From assembly GCF_024494595.1 (NCBI RefSeq), contig NZ_JANHDI010000009.1, positions 124,001 to 188,000 on the forward strand: DNA of 64,000 nucleotides, written 5' to 3'. The notes under the pieces were generated by a model. The model saw only the letters and a list, made by a program, of their open reading frames with translations, did not search any database and had not been told where the DNA came from. Position 1 is the stretch's first letter. Every line of letters starts with the position of its first letter. The stretch comes from Halobellus rarus. GTDB taxonomy: Archaea; Halobacteriota; Halobacteria; Halobacteriales; Haloferacaceae. The position numbers and the translations under genes are program-made. Below are positions 7,297-16,300 of this stretch, in pieces.

Positions 7297-9237
7297 TCAT
7301 TCCGACCGCTCTTCGGTTTCTTCATCCGCAAGTTCGACAACTGCTTGCCGGCGCAGGGCCCGCTCAAGGAACTCTTGGGGTAACGATGCGATATCACCGG
7401 TCTGCACCCGCCAGAAGTTCGCGTATAATCCGTCAGTTTCGAGTAGTGCTTCGTGCGTACCGTCTTCGACTACCCGACCGTCGTCGAGGACGAGAATTCT
7501 GTCGGCCGTCCTGACGGTCGAAAGCCGGTGGGCGATCACGAAGGTGGTCCGGTTGGCGGCGAACTCAGCGAGTCGATCTTGGATGATCGCTTCCGTTTCG
7601 GTGTCTACGGCCGACGTCGCCTCGTCCAGTACCAGAATTGCGGGGTCTTTGAGCATCGTCCGTGCAAGCGCCAATCGTTGTCGCTGTCCGCCCGAGAGTT
7701 TCACTCCTCGTTCGCCCACGAGCGTGTCATACTCGCTGGGAAGGTTTTCGATGAACTCGTGGGCCTGGGCCCGGCGAGCGGCCTCTTCGATGTCATCCTT
7801 GGTCGCGTCGAAGGTTCCGTATCGGATATTCTCCGCAACCGTCCCATAGAAGAGAAACGGTTCCTGACTCACGTATCCGATCGATTTCCGGAGGCTCTGT
7901 AACGTCACCTCGCGGACGTCTTGCCCGTCGATTCGGACGGCGCCGTCGTCAACGTCGTACAGCCGCGGAAGCAGTTTCAGCAGCGTCGACTTCCCTGCCC
8001 CAGTTGGCCCGACTACCCCGACGGTCGTCCCGCCTTCGACGGCGAAGTCGATCTCGCTCAGGACTGTCTCCCTGGAGTAGGCGAACCGGACGTCGTCGTA
8101 GGTTACGGCGCCGTTGGTAACTTCGAGCGCGCTGGCGTCAGGTCGATCACTGACTGCCGGATCCCGCGAGAGGACCCCCTGCACTCGACTGCCGGCGGCC
8201 TTCGCGCGCTCGTAGTCGTCGACGACATCGCCCAGTCTGAGAATCGGCCAGAGAAACTGCTGGGCGTAGATGACGAACGTGACGAACTCACCGGGAGTAA
8301 GCGTGCCCGTCAGACCGATCACTGGCTGGTCGAGCACCCACAACCCGCCGACGAGGAACGTAATCGCAAAGCCGGCTCCGGCGATGATGTTCAACCCCGG
8401 AAAGTAGGTGATCCGGACTTTGATTGCCGAGAGATTGGCGGACAGGTACTCGTCGGAGGCCGCGGCCACACGCTCTGTCTCGAACTGTTCGGCTCCCTCG
8501 CTTTTGATCACCTCGATGCCGCTGACGTTGTTTTCCAGCCGGGAGTTCAGGTCCCCGATCTCCTCGCGGATCGAGAGATACCGCGGCGCGATCACTCGTG
8601 TAAAAATCAGCGTGAACGCCGCGAGCAGCGGGATCGGCAGCAGGGTGACCGCGGTCAGCGGGAGGTTCAGGCCGACAAGGATAATCCCGATGCCGGCGAT
8701 GGTCGTGAGAATCCACAGGGTGGCGCTTAGACCGTCCTCTAGAAACGTCTCGAGAGCGTTGACGTCGTTGTTGAGGACACTCATCAAATCGCCCGTCCGA
8801 TGTCTGGTGAAATAGGCGAGTTCGAGGCTCTGGAGGCGCTCGTAGGCGTCGACTCGAAGGTTGCGCTGGATGCGCTGGGCGAAGACGCTCCAACCCCAGT
8901 CCTCGACCCAAGAAGCGACTGCGCCGGCGGCGGTCGCTCCCAACAAAATCGCGATCGAGAAGTACAATTGTCCCACGCCGGTGCCCGGAATGAGCACCTG
9001 CGGTACCAAGGGGAGCGTGTAGGGTCGCTCCGTGAGGAAGATTGCGTCGACAGCCAGGCCGATGATGAACGCGGGAATCAGTCCGAACAGCCGTCCGAGG
9101 ATCGTGGCGACGGCACCGAGAGCGGCGTACCGTCGGGCGACGCCGTATTCGGTGTACAACCGCCAGACCGGGTTCTCCGACCTTGATGTAGATGTCCCCG
9201 GGCGACCCTTGTCGGATGGCCCGCGTTCTGAACTCAT
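7297..9237 (-). CDS. ABC exporter, fused membrane and ATPase domains
   Basis: 646 residues from ATG at 9237 (MSSERGPSDKGRPGT). An ABC type 1 exporter membrane domain with six helices covers roughly residues 35-330. The ATP-binding domain has Walker A GPTGAGKST, Q-loop YVSQEPFLF, signature LSGGQRQRLALART, Walker B ILVLDEATSAVD and switch His in VIAHRLSTVRTADRI. Full-length half-transporter of the MsbA/LmrA type, probably acting as a homodimer that expels lipids or drugs. No partner half-transporter is adjacent. An upstream in-frame start at 9273 is less likely. Confidence 0.93.
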   Translation of the reverse strand: MSSERGPSDKGRPGTSTSRSENPVWRLYTEYGVARRYAALGAVATILGRLFGLIPAFIIGLAVDAIFLTERPYTLPLVPQVLIPGTGVGQLYFSIAILLGATAAGAVASWVEDWGWSVFAQRIQRNLRVDAYERLQSLELAYFTRHRTGDLMSVLNNDVNALETFLEDGLSATLWILTTIAGIGIILVGLNLPLTAVTLLPIPLLAAFTLIFTRVIAPRYLSIREEIGDLNSRLENNVSGIEVIKSEGAEQFETERVAAASDEYLSANLSAIKVRITYFPGLNIIAGAGFAITFLVGGLWVLDQPVIGLTGTLTPGEFVTFVIYAQQFLWPILRLGDVVDDYERAKAAGSRVQGVLSRDPAVSDRPDASALEVTNGAVTYDDVRFAYSRETVLSEIDFAVEGGTTVGVVGPTGAGKSTLLKLLPRLYDVDDGAVRIDGQDVREVTLQSLRKSIGYVSQEPFLFYGTVAENIRYGTFDATKDDIEEAARRAQAHEFIENLPSEYDTLVGERGVKLSGGQRQRLALARTMLKDPAILVLDEATSAVDTETEAIIQDRLAEFAANRTTFVIAHRLSTVRTADRILVLDDGRVVEDGTHEALLETDGLYANFWRVQTGDIASLPQEFLERALRRQAVVELADEETEERSE

Positions 9238-9437
9238 ACAACTTTGATTGACGTGCGTGCGACAAGAGGTCACGGGTGCCAGTTACGTACATACAGCGTG
9301 GTTTCCGTTGAGGCAGGATTACTCGAAATACGTCAATGTGCATCGGATGGAGATCCGTATCGTTGTCTCGACTTGCTTCGACATCGTGGTTGACCCCGGT
9401 GAGTCCCGAGGTGAAACACTCATTTGCTGAGGACTGT

Positions 9438-9770
9438 TTAGTGTGTAGACATTCCGGAGATGATATTGAGACAGTACACACCGGCGATGATGAGAAAAAC
9501 CCCGACAACGCCGGCAATATCGATTTGCTCGTCGAATGCGACAATTCCGATCGTTGCAACGCCAACGATTCCGAGGGCGGCCCACGTTCCGTACACGACC
9601 CCGACTGGTAACTCCTCTAGTGTCAGAGAGAGCAAGTAGAACGCGGCCCCGTACCCAAGAAGGACGACGAGGCTTGGAAGCGGCTGTGAGAACCCGTCGG
9701 ACAATTTGAGAGACGTCGTTCCAACGATCTCGGAGAGGATCGCCAATCCGAGCAAGACGTATGGATTCAT
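9438..9770 (-). CDS. Small multidrug resistance (SMR) family transporter
   Basis: 110 residues from ATG at 9770 (MNPYVLLGLAILSEIVGTTS). Four membrane helices in the SMR pattern, with the essential helix-1 glutamate in LAILSEIVGTTSLKLSDGF, the PVGVVYGTWAALGIVG motif in helix 3, and a helix 4 reading VVGVFLIIAGVYCLNI. EmrE-like proton-coupled antiporter for cationic compounds, working as a dimer in the membrane. Sequence upstream in frame to 9890 is not native-looking. It is a single gene, 130 bp from a four-span membrane protein on the same strand. Confidence 0.93.
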   Translation of the reverse strand: MNPYVLLGLAILSEIVGTTSLKLSDGFSQPLPSLVVLLGYGAAFYLLSLTLEELPVGVVYGTWAALGIVGVATIGIVAFDEQIDIAGVVGVFLIIAGVYCLNIISGMSTH

Positions 9771-9899
9771 ACCGACGTGACACTCAAAGTAGCGTGTTAG
9801 ACATTTCGACTGCACTGAGGCATCTGTGTCAGTTGCTTCTAGCCGAATGTCACTGAACCAGCCGTGGAATCTCGCTTGCGAATGGAACAATCGAAGCGC

Positions 9900-10280
9900 T
9901 CAGTCACTCCCGTAGTCAGTGTACTGTAGGAGGAAACCAGGCACCACGACACCGACCCCGAATACGATCCCATAGACGATCTCTAACGGTAGGTCGGTGA
10001 ACTCAAGGAGGCCAAACAGGAGTCCCATTGCGAGCAGAACGAAGATGCCAATGAGTTTGTTCTCCGCTGTCATCAACCCCTCCCGTCTGTAGAGGATATA
10101 CAGTGATAGTCCCACTAAGACGACGATAGCGACGAGAACGCCGCTGAAAAGGTCTATCGACTCCGTAGCGAGACTGTAGAACAACCCGAGCCCAACTGCC
10201 ACGTACGCAACCGCGAGAGCTACGACACCTCCTCGTCCGCCGAAATATTGGTCGTCGTCTACACTCTCGGAAGGTACCAT
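9900..10280 (-). CDS. Hypothetical four-span membrane protein
   Basis: 126 residues. A polar N-terminus (MVPSESVDDDQYFGGRGG) precedes four hydrophobic helices: VVALAVAYVAVGLGLFY, LVAIVVLVGLSLYILY, KLIGIFVLLAMGLLFGL and IVYGIVFGVGVVVPGFLL. Codon use and acidic ends fit a real gene. No family recognised. Confidence 0.68.
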   Translation of the reverse strand: MVPSESVDDDQYFGGRGGVVALAVAYVAVGLGLFYSLATESIDLFSGVLVAIVVLVGLSLYILYRREGLMTAENKLIGIFVLLAMGLLFGLLEFTDLPLEIVYGIVFGVGVVVPGFLLQYTDYGSD

Positions 10281-10379
10281 AGTTCAAAATCACAGTAGGC
10301 TTCCAAATAAGTGCGTGCAAACTCCGAATCATTGAGTTACCCCGAACTATCCGGTCGATTTGTTCTCTGTATGCACTGG

Positions 10380-10401
10380 GCGATTCCTGTTTGGTGTGGG
10401 A
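10380..10401. repeat. 22-bp sequence repeated at 35880-35901
   Basis: GCGATTCCTG followed by T and TTGGTGTGGGA. The same 22 bases occur at 35880-35901 with a single change (A for T at position 11), and looser similarity extends on both sides (TGTAT before, CTTC after). Both copies are in small intergenic spaces. The minus-strand translation around this copy (DFPHQTGIAQCIQ) looks like a transposase tail, so the repeat is probably a worn insertion-sequence end. Confidence 0.45.
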
Positions 10402-10455
10402 AGTCTTCGATAACATCCTCTTCGTCACCCGAAAACCTGTTGGACGATAGAAATT

Positions 10456-10800
10456 TCAGCCGGTATTGTCGTGGAATTGGACGACGAGCCGTTCTGTGGC
10501 CAGAGCGTACACAGTCATTTCTCGGCCCTTTTCGGAGTACCACGTTTCGGTCGGCGTGATGATTTCCGCGTCGCAGAGTCGATCCAGGTGGTATGAGACG
10601 TTCTGGACAGATTGGTCGACCGACTTTGCAATCTCCGATGTCGTTTTCGGTTCCGATTTGAGCGTGCCCAAAATGGCTTGTGCTGTCTCGGAGGAGAGGA
10701 CCTGTAGTACGTCGGTTGATTTGTTTCGATCAACGACGATGTTCGTTTGTTTGCGAGGAGCGTGATTGACTGGGGGCTGGTGTGGAAGGGCGCTTGCCAT
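10456..10800 (-). CDS. ArsR-type winged-helix regulator
   Basis: 114 residues. A proline/histidine-rich leader (MASALPHQPPVNHAPRK) is followed by a winged helix-turn-helix at about residues 30-100: VLSSETAQAILGTLKSEPKT, then SEIAKSVDQSVQNVSYHLDR. It ends TVYALATERLVVQFHDNTG. The gene at 17521-17865 has exactly the same length and the same leader, fold and ending, so the two are paralogues. This copy is transcribed away from the GbsR/MarR-like gene 145 bp away; the shared space may hold regulatory sites for both. Confidence 0.82.
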   Translation of the reverse strand: MASALPHQPPVNHAPRKQTNIVVDRNKSTDVLQVLSSETAQAILGTLKSEPKTTSEIAKSVDQSVQNVSYHLDRLCDAEIITPTETWYSEKGREMTVYALATERLVVQFHDNTG

Positions 10801-10945
10801 AGGTTTGCTGATCTCCGGATACCTCTGTTCAGTTTGTTCGGTACACTCCGAACAAGCGAATCAAACAATTTAATACTTACGAAATCCACAAGGAAAGTAT
10901 GACTCAACAGACTTCCCATCACATAGAGTGGACAAACGAGTATCT

Positions 10946-11452
10946 ATGAGTAAGGGCGATCGTGCCGTTGCACGCGAGCGCATTATCGAGTCGATGGAGC
11001 AATCGGCAGAAGTCTACGGCCTCAGTCGGAGTGCAGGCCGGATCTATGGCGTGTTATACTTCTCTGAAAACCCGCTTTCAATCCCGGATCTCGTCGAAGA
11101 AACCGGCTACGCGAAATCGACGATCAGCAACGTCACCCGGACGTTAACACGAATTGGGCTCATCCACCGTCGTTCTTCGGAAGGCGGTGGGCGACGTGTT
11201 CACTATTCGGCTGAGCGCGAGATCTGGTTCATTCTGCAGGACGTGTTCCAACAGTACATCAAACGGGAGATTCAAACGACGCTCCGGACGATTCAACGTG
11301 CGCAAGCACAACTACCCGACGATAGCGAAACCGAGGTTGAACGCATCGAAGAACTACGAGAAACCTATGAAGATTTTCAAGAGATCGTCACCCTCGCATC
11401 AAACTTCACTGCTGCAGAACTCCGCGAGGCCCTCGAATCCTACGACCGATAG
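10946..11452 (+). CDS. GbsR/MarR-family transcriptional regulator
   Basis: 168 residues from ATG at 10946 (MSKGDRAVARERIIESMEQS); a GTG at 10928 is an alternative. The GbsR pattern is clear: YGLSRSAGRIYGVLYFSEN, then PDLVEETGYAKSTISNVTRT as the recognition helix region, and an RRSSEGGGRRVHY wing. The C-terminal half is a long helical dimerisation region. Relatives control osmolyte transport or synthesis in bacteria and archaea, but no such genes are adjacent. Its stop abuts the convergent V4R-like gene with no spacer. Confidence 0.88.
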   Translation: MSKGDRAVARERIIESMEQSAEVYGLSRSAGRIYGVLYFSENPLSIPDLVEETGYAKSTISNVTRTLTRIGLIHRRSSEGGGRRVHYSAEREIWFILQDVFQQYIKREIQTTLRTIQRAQAQLPDDSETEVERIEELRETYEDFQEIVTLASNFTAAELREALESYDR

Positions 11453-12004
11453 TCACCAGTACACGGTGTACACACAGGTATCATCCCCCTCACGACGACA
11501 GGTGTTTCCAGTTTCCTCAATAAAGACGAACGCGTCGACAGACGCGTACTGTCTGGCAACACCGCGAATGAGTCCTCGATCAAAGGGGCAAGGATACGGA
11601 TTATAACACGTTATTTCGCCGGTTTGGTCGTCGATCTGTTCGAACTCGTAGTACCCGATTTCACCACCGCGATGATTCTGTTGATAGGCTTCATCGATCG
11701 ACTGCAGCCCCTGAGCAACAGTATCGAAATCGTTCGGCCACTCGGCGACTTCCGGAAGTTGTTCGCCAAGCCGATCAAGGACGTGCGGCTGTAGTTCCTC
11801 AGCGATCGTCTCGAAGGCATTCAACCACGTTTGTTGGGGATACCACTCCTCGGGATCCGGATCAGTGATCCCTTCCGCAGCTAGTGCCTGTAGCGCCCGT
11901 TCCTGATACTTCTCAGAGAAGCGTCCCATAGCCGTTTCGACAATCGTCAGTACCGTTTGACCGTTCACCTCTACGCCCTGGTCAAATGCTTCATAGGTGG
12001 CCAT
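11453..12004 (-). CDS. V4R-like small-ligand sensor protein
   Basis: 183 residues from ATG at 12004 (MATYEAFDQGVEVNGQTVL). The C-terminal part carries CYNPYPCPFDRGLIRGVARQ and ends CRREGDDTCVYTVYW, which resembles the V4R / heme-NO-binding-like fold, where conserved cysteines and a GDDxCxY strand close the domain. The N-terminal half is helical. These proteins bind small ligands or metals and often partner transcription regulators; here the GbsR/MarR-like gene is directly convergent. The family assignment rests on pattern and is not certain. Confidence 0.6.
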   Translation of the reverse strand: MATYEAFDQGVEVNGQTVLTIVETAMGRFSEKYQERALQALAAEGITDPDPEEWYPQQTWLNAFETIAEELQPHVLDRLGEQLPEVAEWPNDFDTVAQGLQSIDEAYQQNHRGGEIGYYEFEQIDDQTGEITCYNPYPCPFDRGLIRGVARQYASVDAFVFIEETGNTCRREGDDTCVYTVYW

Positions 12005-12179
12005 TGTGCATACCTCCGATTGGATCAGGAAAGTAACTTCGATGTAGGCCTTCCAACAAAAAACGGGATACGCCAGTAACGTTCCCTGCGGAAACAGTAG
12101 CTTCACGCGCCGATATCAGAGACAGCACGCTCGCCTCGGCAGTCTGTAATGTATCGGGGTACGGGTTGGAATGACGCTT

Positions 12180-12836
12180 TCAGCGCGTTTCGAGGTGATA
12201 GTAGACACGGCCCCAGAGCGCTGCATCGATCCCGTACCAGTAGAAGTAGACCATCGGCCAGATGATGATCCATCCAATGATCGTGAACAGGGAGGCACCG
12301 AGTACTAGCGTTGCGACAATGACGCCAATCCCGTTGATAACGAGGACGTACAGTAGAAACCCGTAGAGATACGTGGCTGTCGGAAGCTGTTCAGAAACGA
12401 TCGACGGGCTGTAGGCTGTTCTCCAGTCGCCGGTGACTGCATAGTTCATATAGATACTGGGGTACACGTAGAAGCCAGCGATAGCAACGAACAATGCAAG
12501 CGGATCAGAGACTTCTGCTGTGAGAGCCACGGCCAGTGCGTAGATAATCGCGGCCGGTAGCAAGACAAAAACGAGCTTCACACCGTCGACAAGCAAAACT
12601 TTCCAGTCAGCAAACGATGGCGGCGTCGCATCGCCGCGTCCCGCTGCCCGAGTCAGACGGAGGAAATATCCTGCGGCGATAAAAAATGGGACGAGCAACC
12701 AGAAGAACAAGAACACGACACCCCCCCAGAGTACTGTTTCCCATCCATCACGACTCGGATAGAGCAACGAAAACCGCAACAACCCTTCCTCGTCAGGTGG
12801 TGGGGCCTCATCAGTAGCTGCCTGTGCAGAACTCAT
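12180..12836 (-). CDS. DUF4013 membrane protein
   Basis: 218 residues from ATG at 12836 (MSSAQAATDEAPPPDEE); a TTG two codons upstream is less likely. The family pattern is FFIAAGYFLRLTRAAGRGD, then PPSFADWKVLLVDGVKLVFV, with five to six further hydrophobic helices and a YYHLETR end. DUF4013 proteins are common in archaea and resemble part of the polytopic glycerophosphodiester-type membrane domains. No function is known. Confidence 0.82.
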   Translation of the reverse strand: MSSAQAATDEAPPPDEEGLLRFSLLYPSRDGWETVLWGGVVFLFFWLLVPFFIAAGYFLRLTRAAGRGDATPPSFADWKVLLVDGVKLVFVLLPAAIIYALAVALTAEVSDPLALFVAIAGFYVYPSIYMNYAVTGDWRTAYSPSIVSEQLPTATYLYGFLLYVLVINGIGVIVATLVLGASLFTIIGWIIIWPMVYFYWYGIDAALWGRVYYHLETR

Positions 12837-12987
12837 ACGCAACGAATCGAGGTCAGGGATGAAAACAGTCTTTGAGAGTCAAACCTGGATTGAACCCTAT
12901 TCGACCACACAATCGGCCTCGATGGGAGCCGTTCCTCGAGATCAGATATATTAAAAAATATGATCGTGTATCCGATGAGCTATTCAT

Positions 12988-13161
12988 ATGCCCTCCGTAT
13001 TCGACAGTCCAGTCATCCGCTATGGCATAAGCCTCGTTAATGCCGCGGTCATCGCCATTATCGCGTTCGTCCTACTCGAAGGCACAATCCGCTGGGTCGC
13101 ACTCGGGATTGCTGCTCTTGAAATAATTGTCACGCCACAGATACTGAAACACGCAGAGTAA
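12988..13161 (+). CDS. Small two-span membrane protein
   Basis: 57 residues from ATG at 12988 to TAA at 13161 (MPSVFDSPVIRYGISLVN). Two hydrophobic segments, GISLVNAAVIAIIAFVLLE and WVALGIAALEIIVTPQIL, are joined by GTIR. An A/T-rich box, TATATTAAAAAATA, lies about 40 bp upstream and fits an archaeal TATA box for a near-leaderless transcript. No family recognised. The gene ends about 45 bp before the left hairpin of the decayed IS1341-type element. Confidence 0.55.
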   Translation: MPSVFDSPVIRYGISLVNAAVIAIIAFVLLEGTIRWVALGIAALEIIVTPQILKHAE

Positions 13162-13315
13162 CGCTCCTGTGAGTGTGCCGTTCACAGAAAAGTCAAGGCG
13201 GATGCCCCGAGGCTTGACCTCGGGGAGGAAGCCGACAACCAATCACACAAACCACGCTACGATGGCAGTCTGACTCCTGATTATTAAATAACTACGCTTC
13301 TATATGTGAAACACA

Positions 13316-14549
13316 GTGGAATACCGTCGCACCGCCGTCATCAAGCTTGACACTCCCGAAGGGGGCGACTCGCTCCCCCGTGAGACTGTCGAGCAGTTCA
13401 AACACTGCGCCAACACCGCAAGTGAGTGGTGCTGGCACGGGCGTCGCCAGATTCCTGCGGAATCTGGCTGCCAACCAGAAAACGCGCCGCGTTTCTGGTG
13501 ACGACGACGGATACCACGTTACATCCAAAGCCAAAGCCGAACGCGCTCTGTACGACCAACTCCGCGACGAAACTGACCTCACCGCTAATCTCGTCCAGAA
13601 AGGGATTCGACGGGCCGTCGAAGCAGTCAAGAGCGGTGTCGAGCGTCTCAAGCGTGGAGAGAACACGTCACGACCAGACTTCTCCGCAGACAGCGCGGTG
13701 TACAACAAACGTAGTGCAACGTTCCACCGCGACCACGTATCACCCTCCACCGTAGAAGGCAAAATCGAGTGCGACTACGTCCTCCCCGACGACTCAGAGA
13801 AACCACCGACAAAGTACATCTCCGACGAGGATTTCGAGTTTCGGATGGCGCACTTGCAGTACCGTGACGATGACTGGTACTTGCACGCTTCTATGCGAAA
13901 GGTCGAAGCAGACGAGGAATCGTCTGAATCCAATTCCAAGCACAGAACAGTCTTTGGCGTGGATTTGGGCGTCAACAACATCGCCGTCGCTTCAACCGGG
14001 CGATTCTGGTCGGCGGATGAGTTCAACCACTGGCGCAAAGAGTACGAGAAACGTCGTGGGTCGCTCCAACAGTGTGGCTCGCGTCACGCTCACGAGAACA
14101 TCGAGAGTGTCGGTCGCAAAGAGACTGGGCGTTTCGAGATGTACCTGCACTCGGTGGCGAACGAGCTTATTCAGGAGGCTGTCGAACACGACTGCTCGCA
14201 CATTGTGTTCGAGGACCTGACTCACATTCGGAAGAACATTCCCGAGGCGACGTGGTAACACGTCTGGGCGTTTCGGCGCCTCTACGAGTACGTCGAATAC
14301 AAGGCCGAAGAGCACGGTATCGAAGCCGTACAGGTTGACCCGCGAAACACGTCGAAGCGTTGCTCGACGTGCGGGTTTACCCACGACGACAATCGCCATC
14401 AAGAATCGTTCGAGTGCCAAAAGTGCGGGTACGAGAATCACGCAGATTACAACGCCGCAAAGAACATCGGTTTGCAGTATCTCCGCTGTCGGCAAAACGC
14501 AAACGACGGAGGCGCACCCGTAGATGTGCGCTTGAATCGAGGGACTTGA
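13316..14549 (+). pseudogene. tnpB: Broken tnpB (RNA-guided nuclease of IS200/IS605 elements)
   Basis: Begins EYRRTAVIKLDTPEGGD near 13316. At about 13445 a roughly 55-base insertion made of two palindromes shifts the frame; coding resumes at DDDGYHVTSKAKAERAL. The RuvC-I aspartate is present in VFGVDLGVNN and the RuvC-II region in IVFEDLTHIRKN. TAA at 14256-14258 then replaces a sense codon after PEATW. The same frame continues with [19 protein letters not shown], the zinc finger CSTCG / CQKCG and the Ruv[15 protein letters not shown] before TGA at 14547. The expected end ([11 protein letters not shown]) follows in another frame. Three lesions mean no active protein. Confidence 0.85.
13446..13499. 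repeat. Paired palindromes inserted in tnpB
   Basis: Two hairpins side by side. The first (13446-13468) has a perfect 10-bp stem, GCCAGATTCC and GGAATCTGGC, around TGC. The second (13474-13499) pairs ACCAGAAA-CGCG with CGCGTTTCTGGT apart from one extra A. They sit exactly where the tnpB frame breaks, so they look inserted. Confidence 0.6.
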
Positions 14550-14720
14550 ACGTGAACGGCGAATATTCGCCTACCGTCGTTAACGGGTAGAACGGGAGTC
14601 CACGCGAAAGCCTCGGGGCTTGACCCCGAGGCAATTTACTTGCTGAAGAAGTCGAGTGACTCGCTGTCTGAGGTTTGAATACCTGCAAGACCAGTTTGGG
14701 CAATGAGTTGCAGTGCAGTA

Positions 14721-14999
14721 TCACTCTCTCTGAGCGGTATCCGTGGCGTCGTCGCTCTCGGAACGCCGAACCCGAACGATATGCCGTTTTGGGCGGTCGA
14801 ATCGGCGGTATGCTGAATATACCAAGTTTCCGTAGATAGGGGCCAGAAGGAAATACAAGACGTGCTCAATCCAACCCCCTCGAAATCCACGCTTGAGCAC
14901 GGTTCGATCGGCTGTTTCGTCCTCGACTTCCCAACCGATTGCTTCGTAGTCTTCGACAGCGCGCTGACGGTCCTCTTCGGTATCGACGATCTCGCGCAT
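14721..14999 (-). CDS. Hypothetical haloarchaeal protein with one hydrophobic segment
   Basis: 92 residues from ATG at 14999 (MREIVDTEEDRQRAVEDYEA). An acidic N-terminal half with IGWEVEDETADRTVLKRG is followed by GGWIEHVLYFLLAPIYGNLV, a single hydrophobic stretch, and a basic region FDRPKRHIVRVRR. The layout resembles small haloarchaeal proteins with an N-terminal alpha/beta unit and a membrane hairpin. Sequence upstream in frame to 15146 is not native-looking. It lies 80 bp beyond the right end of the IS element. Confidence 0.6.
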   Translation of the reverse strand: MREIVDTEEDRQRAVEDYEAIGWEVEDETADRTVLKRGFRGGWIEHVLYFLLAPIYGNLVYSAYRRFDRPKRHIVRVRRSESDDATDTAQRE

Positions 15000-15175
15000 A
15001 TTGCTCCGCACTCCCGGGAGCTCAATGGTCTTTGGGTTACTTCCAGTCGCGACCAAGCGAACCCACAGATGAACAATCAATTCCAGTTCATCCGCCTGTG
15101 GTGAGTAGTTGGTCAACGGACATACAATTTCTTTGTTCAGGAACAATTATTTTCGTGAGTCGGCTACGGAAGGCT

Positions 15176-15418
15176 ATGGACCGGGAGAAGGGTACAGACG
15201 TGTGTGTTGCTATTGGGATGCTACCTTTCGCAGCCTGGCTGGCACTCACAAGTCGTTCAATCTCCGCAGTTGGCTGTCTCCTGTTTAGTTTGACTGCTGT
15301 CTTGCGACTTCGCTCATCACGAGTGCGGATGTGGACTGACGAGAACGAGTGGCAATTTCTGGCGATTATGCTCCCGGTACTCCTGCTTACCGTGCTAGGT
15401 GCGTGGCCGACCACATAA
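15176..15418 (+). CDS. Hypothetical two- to three-span membrane protein
   Basis: 80 residues from ATG at 15176 (MDREKGTDVCVAIGMLPFAA). Hydrophobic segments are VCVAIGMLPFAAWLALT, ISAVGCLLFSLTAVL and FLAIMLPVLLLTVLG, joined by a basic loop LRLRSSRVRMW. No family recognised. It is divergent from the gene at 14721-14999. Confidence 0.58.
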   Translation: MDREKGTDVCVAIGMLPFAAWLALTSRSISAVGCLLFSLTAVLRLRSSRVRMWTDENEWQFLAIMLPVLLLTVLGAWPTT

Positions 15419-15499
15419 TCAATATCGTGCCGATATCAAGTAATCTATTCACTGGTATCTAGGGGAAAACGGAGGTTTGGGACGGCTTTCAGATGTTTT

Positions 15500-16210
15500 T
15501 CACCGACGAGAGCTGTCTTGCTGTCGTGAGGAGTTGGGTGTGCCGCTCCGAAACGTGTCCATCACGGTGCGGATGATGTTTGCTTCTGCTTTTTGGAGGT
15601 GGTCGCTGGCTGTTGGCGGTGCGCAGTTGAGTTCGGCGGCGATATCGTTGTGAGTTGCTTTACGAGGCTGGGTATAGTAACCGAGATCGAGTGCAGCTGT
15701 GACTGCTTCACGTTGCCTGTCACTTAGCCTCGCCACGGGGTCGTCGTCGTGACTTTCGATACGTCCGATTTCGTCGATTTGAACGTCGACGCTATCCGGA
15801 GCGGCTTCGAGAGCACGTTGGAGTGCTGCCGCGTTACCGACAACGCGGGCTGACATCGTCCCGTTACGGTAGATGATTGGTTTGCGGACGATGATACCCG
15901 CTTGTGAAGTTGCTCGGTGGATGGCAGCGAACAGTGGCGTTTCTTGCGGGCGCATCACGACCATCACGTATGTCTGTCCTTGGGTGGTATCGGACAGGTC
16001 TACCGAATCAATCCCGGCCGTGTTGGCTGCCCGTTCGGCAAAAGCTGTCGGGTCACCATCGACAGTATACAGGAGCGTTGACTGTTCGCCGGCAGTCAGA
16101 CTCCAGTCAATCAGTCGGGCCTCTGTGATGACCGGTGAAGCGGCTAGAAGCGTGAAAAACTCCGGTGATCGGTCATCGTCGACCTGGACGGTAACCTGCA
16201 GGTGTTTCAT
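15500..16210 (-). CDS. HTH_10 (bat-like) transcriptional regulator
   Basis: 236 residues. An N-terminal domain of about 150 residues (MKHLQVTVQVDDDRSPEFFT) resembles the bacterioopsin-activator sensor part. It is followed by RLSDRQREAVTAALDLGYYT, then PRKATHNDIAAELNCAPPTA and SDHLQKAEANIIRTV, which is the HTH_10 domain. The protein would be a cytoplasmic DNA-binding regulator. It is divergent from the cupin gene (90 bp between starts), which is a plausible target. Confidence 0.9.
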   Translation of the reverse strand: MKHLQVTVQVDDDRSPEFFTLLAASPVITEARLIDWSLTAGEQSTLLYTVDGDPTAFAERAANTAGIDSVDLSDTTQGQTYVMVVMRPQETPLFAAIHRATSQAGIIVRKPIIYRNGTMSARVVGNAAALQRALEAAPDSVDVQIDEIGRIESHDDDPVARLSDRQREAVTAALDLGYYTQPRKATHNDIAAELNCAPPTASDHLQKAEANIIRTVMDTFRSGTPNSSRQQDSSRR

Positions 16211-16300
16211 TGACGGCCTCTCGAATATGGGCAGGGATAAATCCCCGATACATACCTCGCAGAATCTCTATTCTACAACCGAGCGTACTACAGAGCAGAG

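Larger units (their letters stand above)
13205..14632 (+). mobile_element. Decayed IS1341-type (IS200/IS605 group) element
   Basis: A broken tnpB lies between two hairpins of related sequence. The left one (13205-13225) is CCCCGAGG-CTTGA-CCTCGGGG. The right one (14610-14632) is GCCTCGGGG-CTTGA-CCCCGAGGC. No tnpA is present, as in IS1341-type elements. Exact ends were not fixed because these elements lack terminal inverted repeats and target duplications. Confidence 0.75.

Noticed and set aside
7921-8730. Acidic plus-strand frame opposite the exporter ATPase
   Set aside because: Acidic composition alone looked tempting, but the minus strand encodes Walker A, signature and Walker B motifs across the same bases.
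8288-9565. Long antisense frame opposite the ABC exporter
   Set aside because: Extremely Arg/Ser/His-rich and without family features; it mirrors the codon bias of the real gene on the same strand in a shifted frame.
13162-13204. tRNA or small RNA gene near the left IS hairpin
   Set aside because: The hairpin is a simple IS end; no cloverleaf or conserved T-arm sequence was found.
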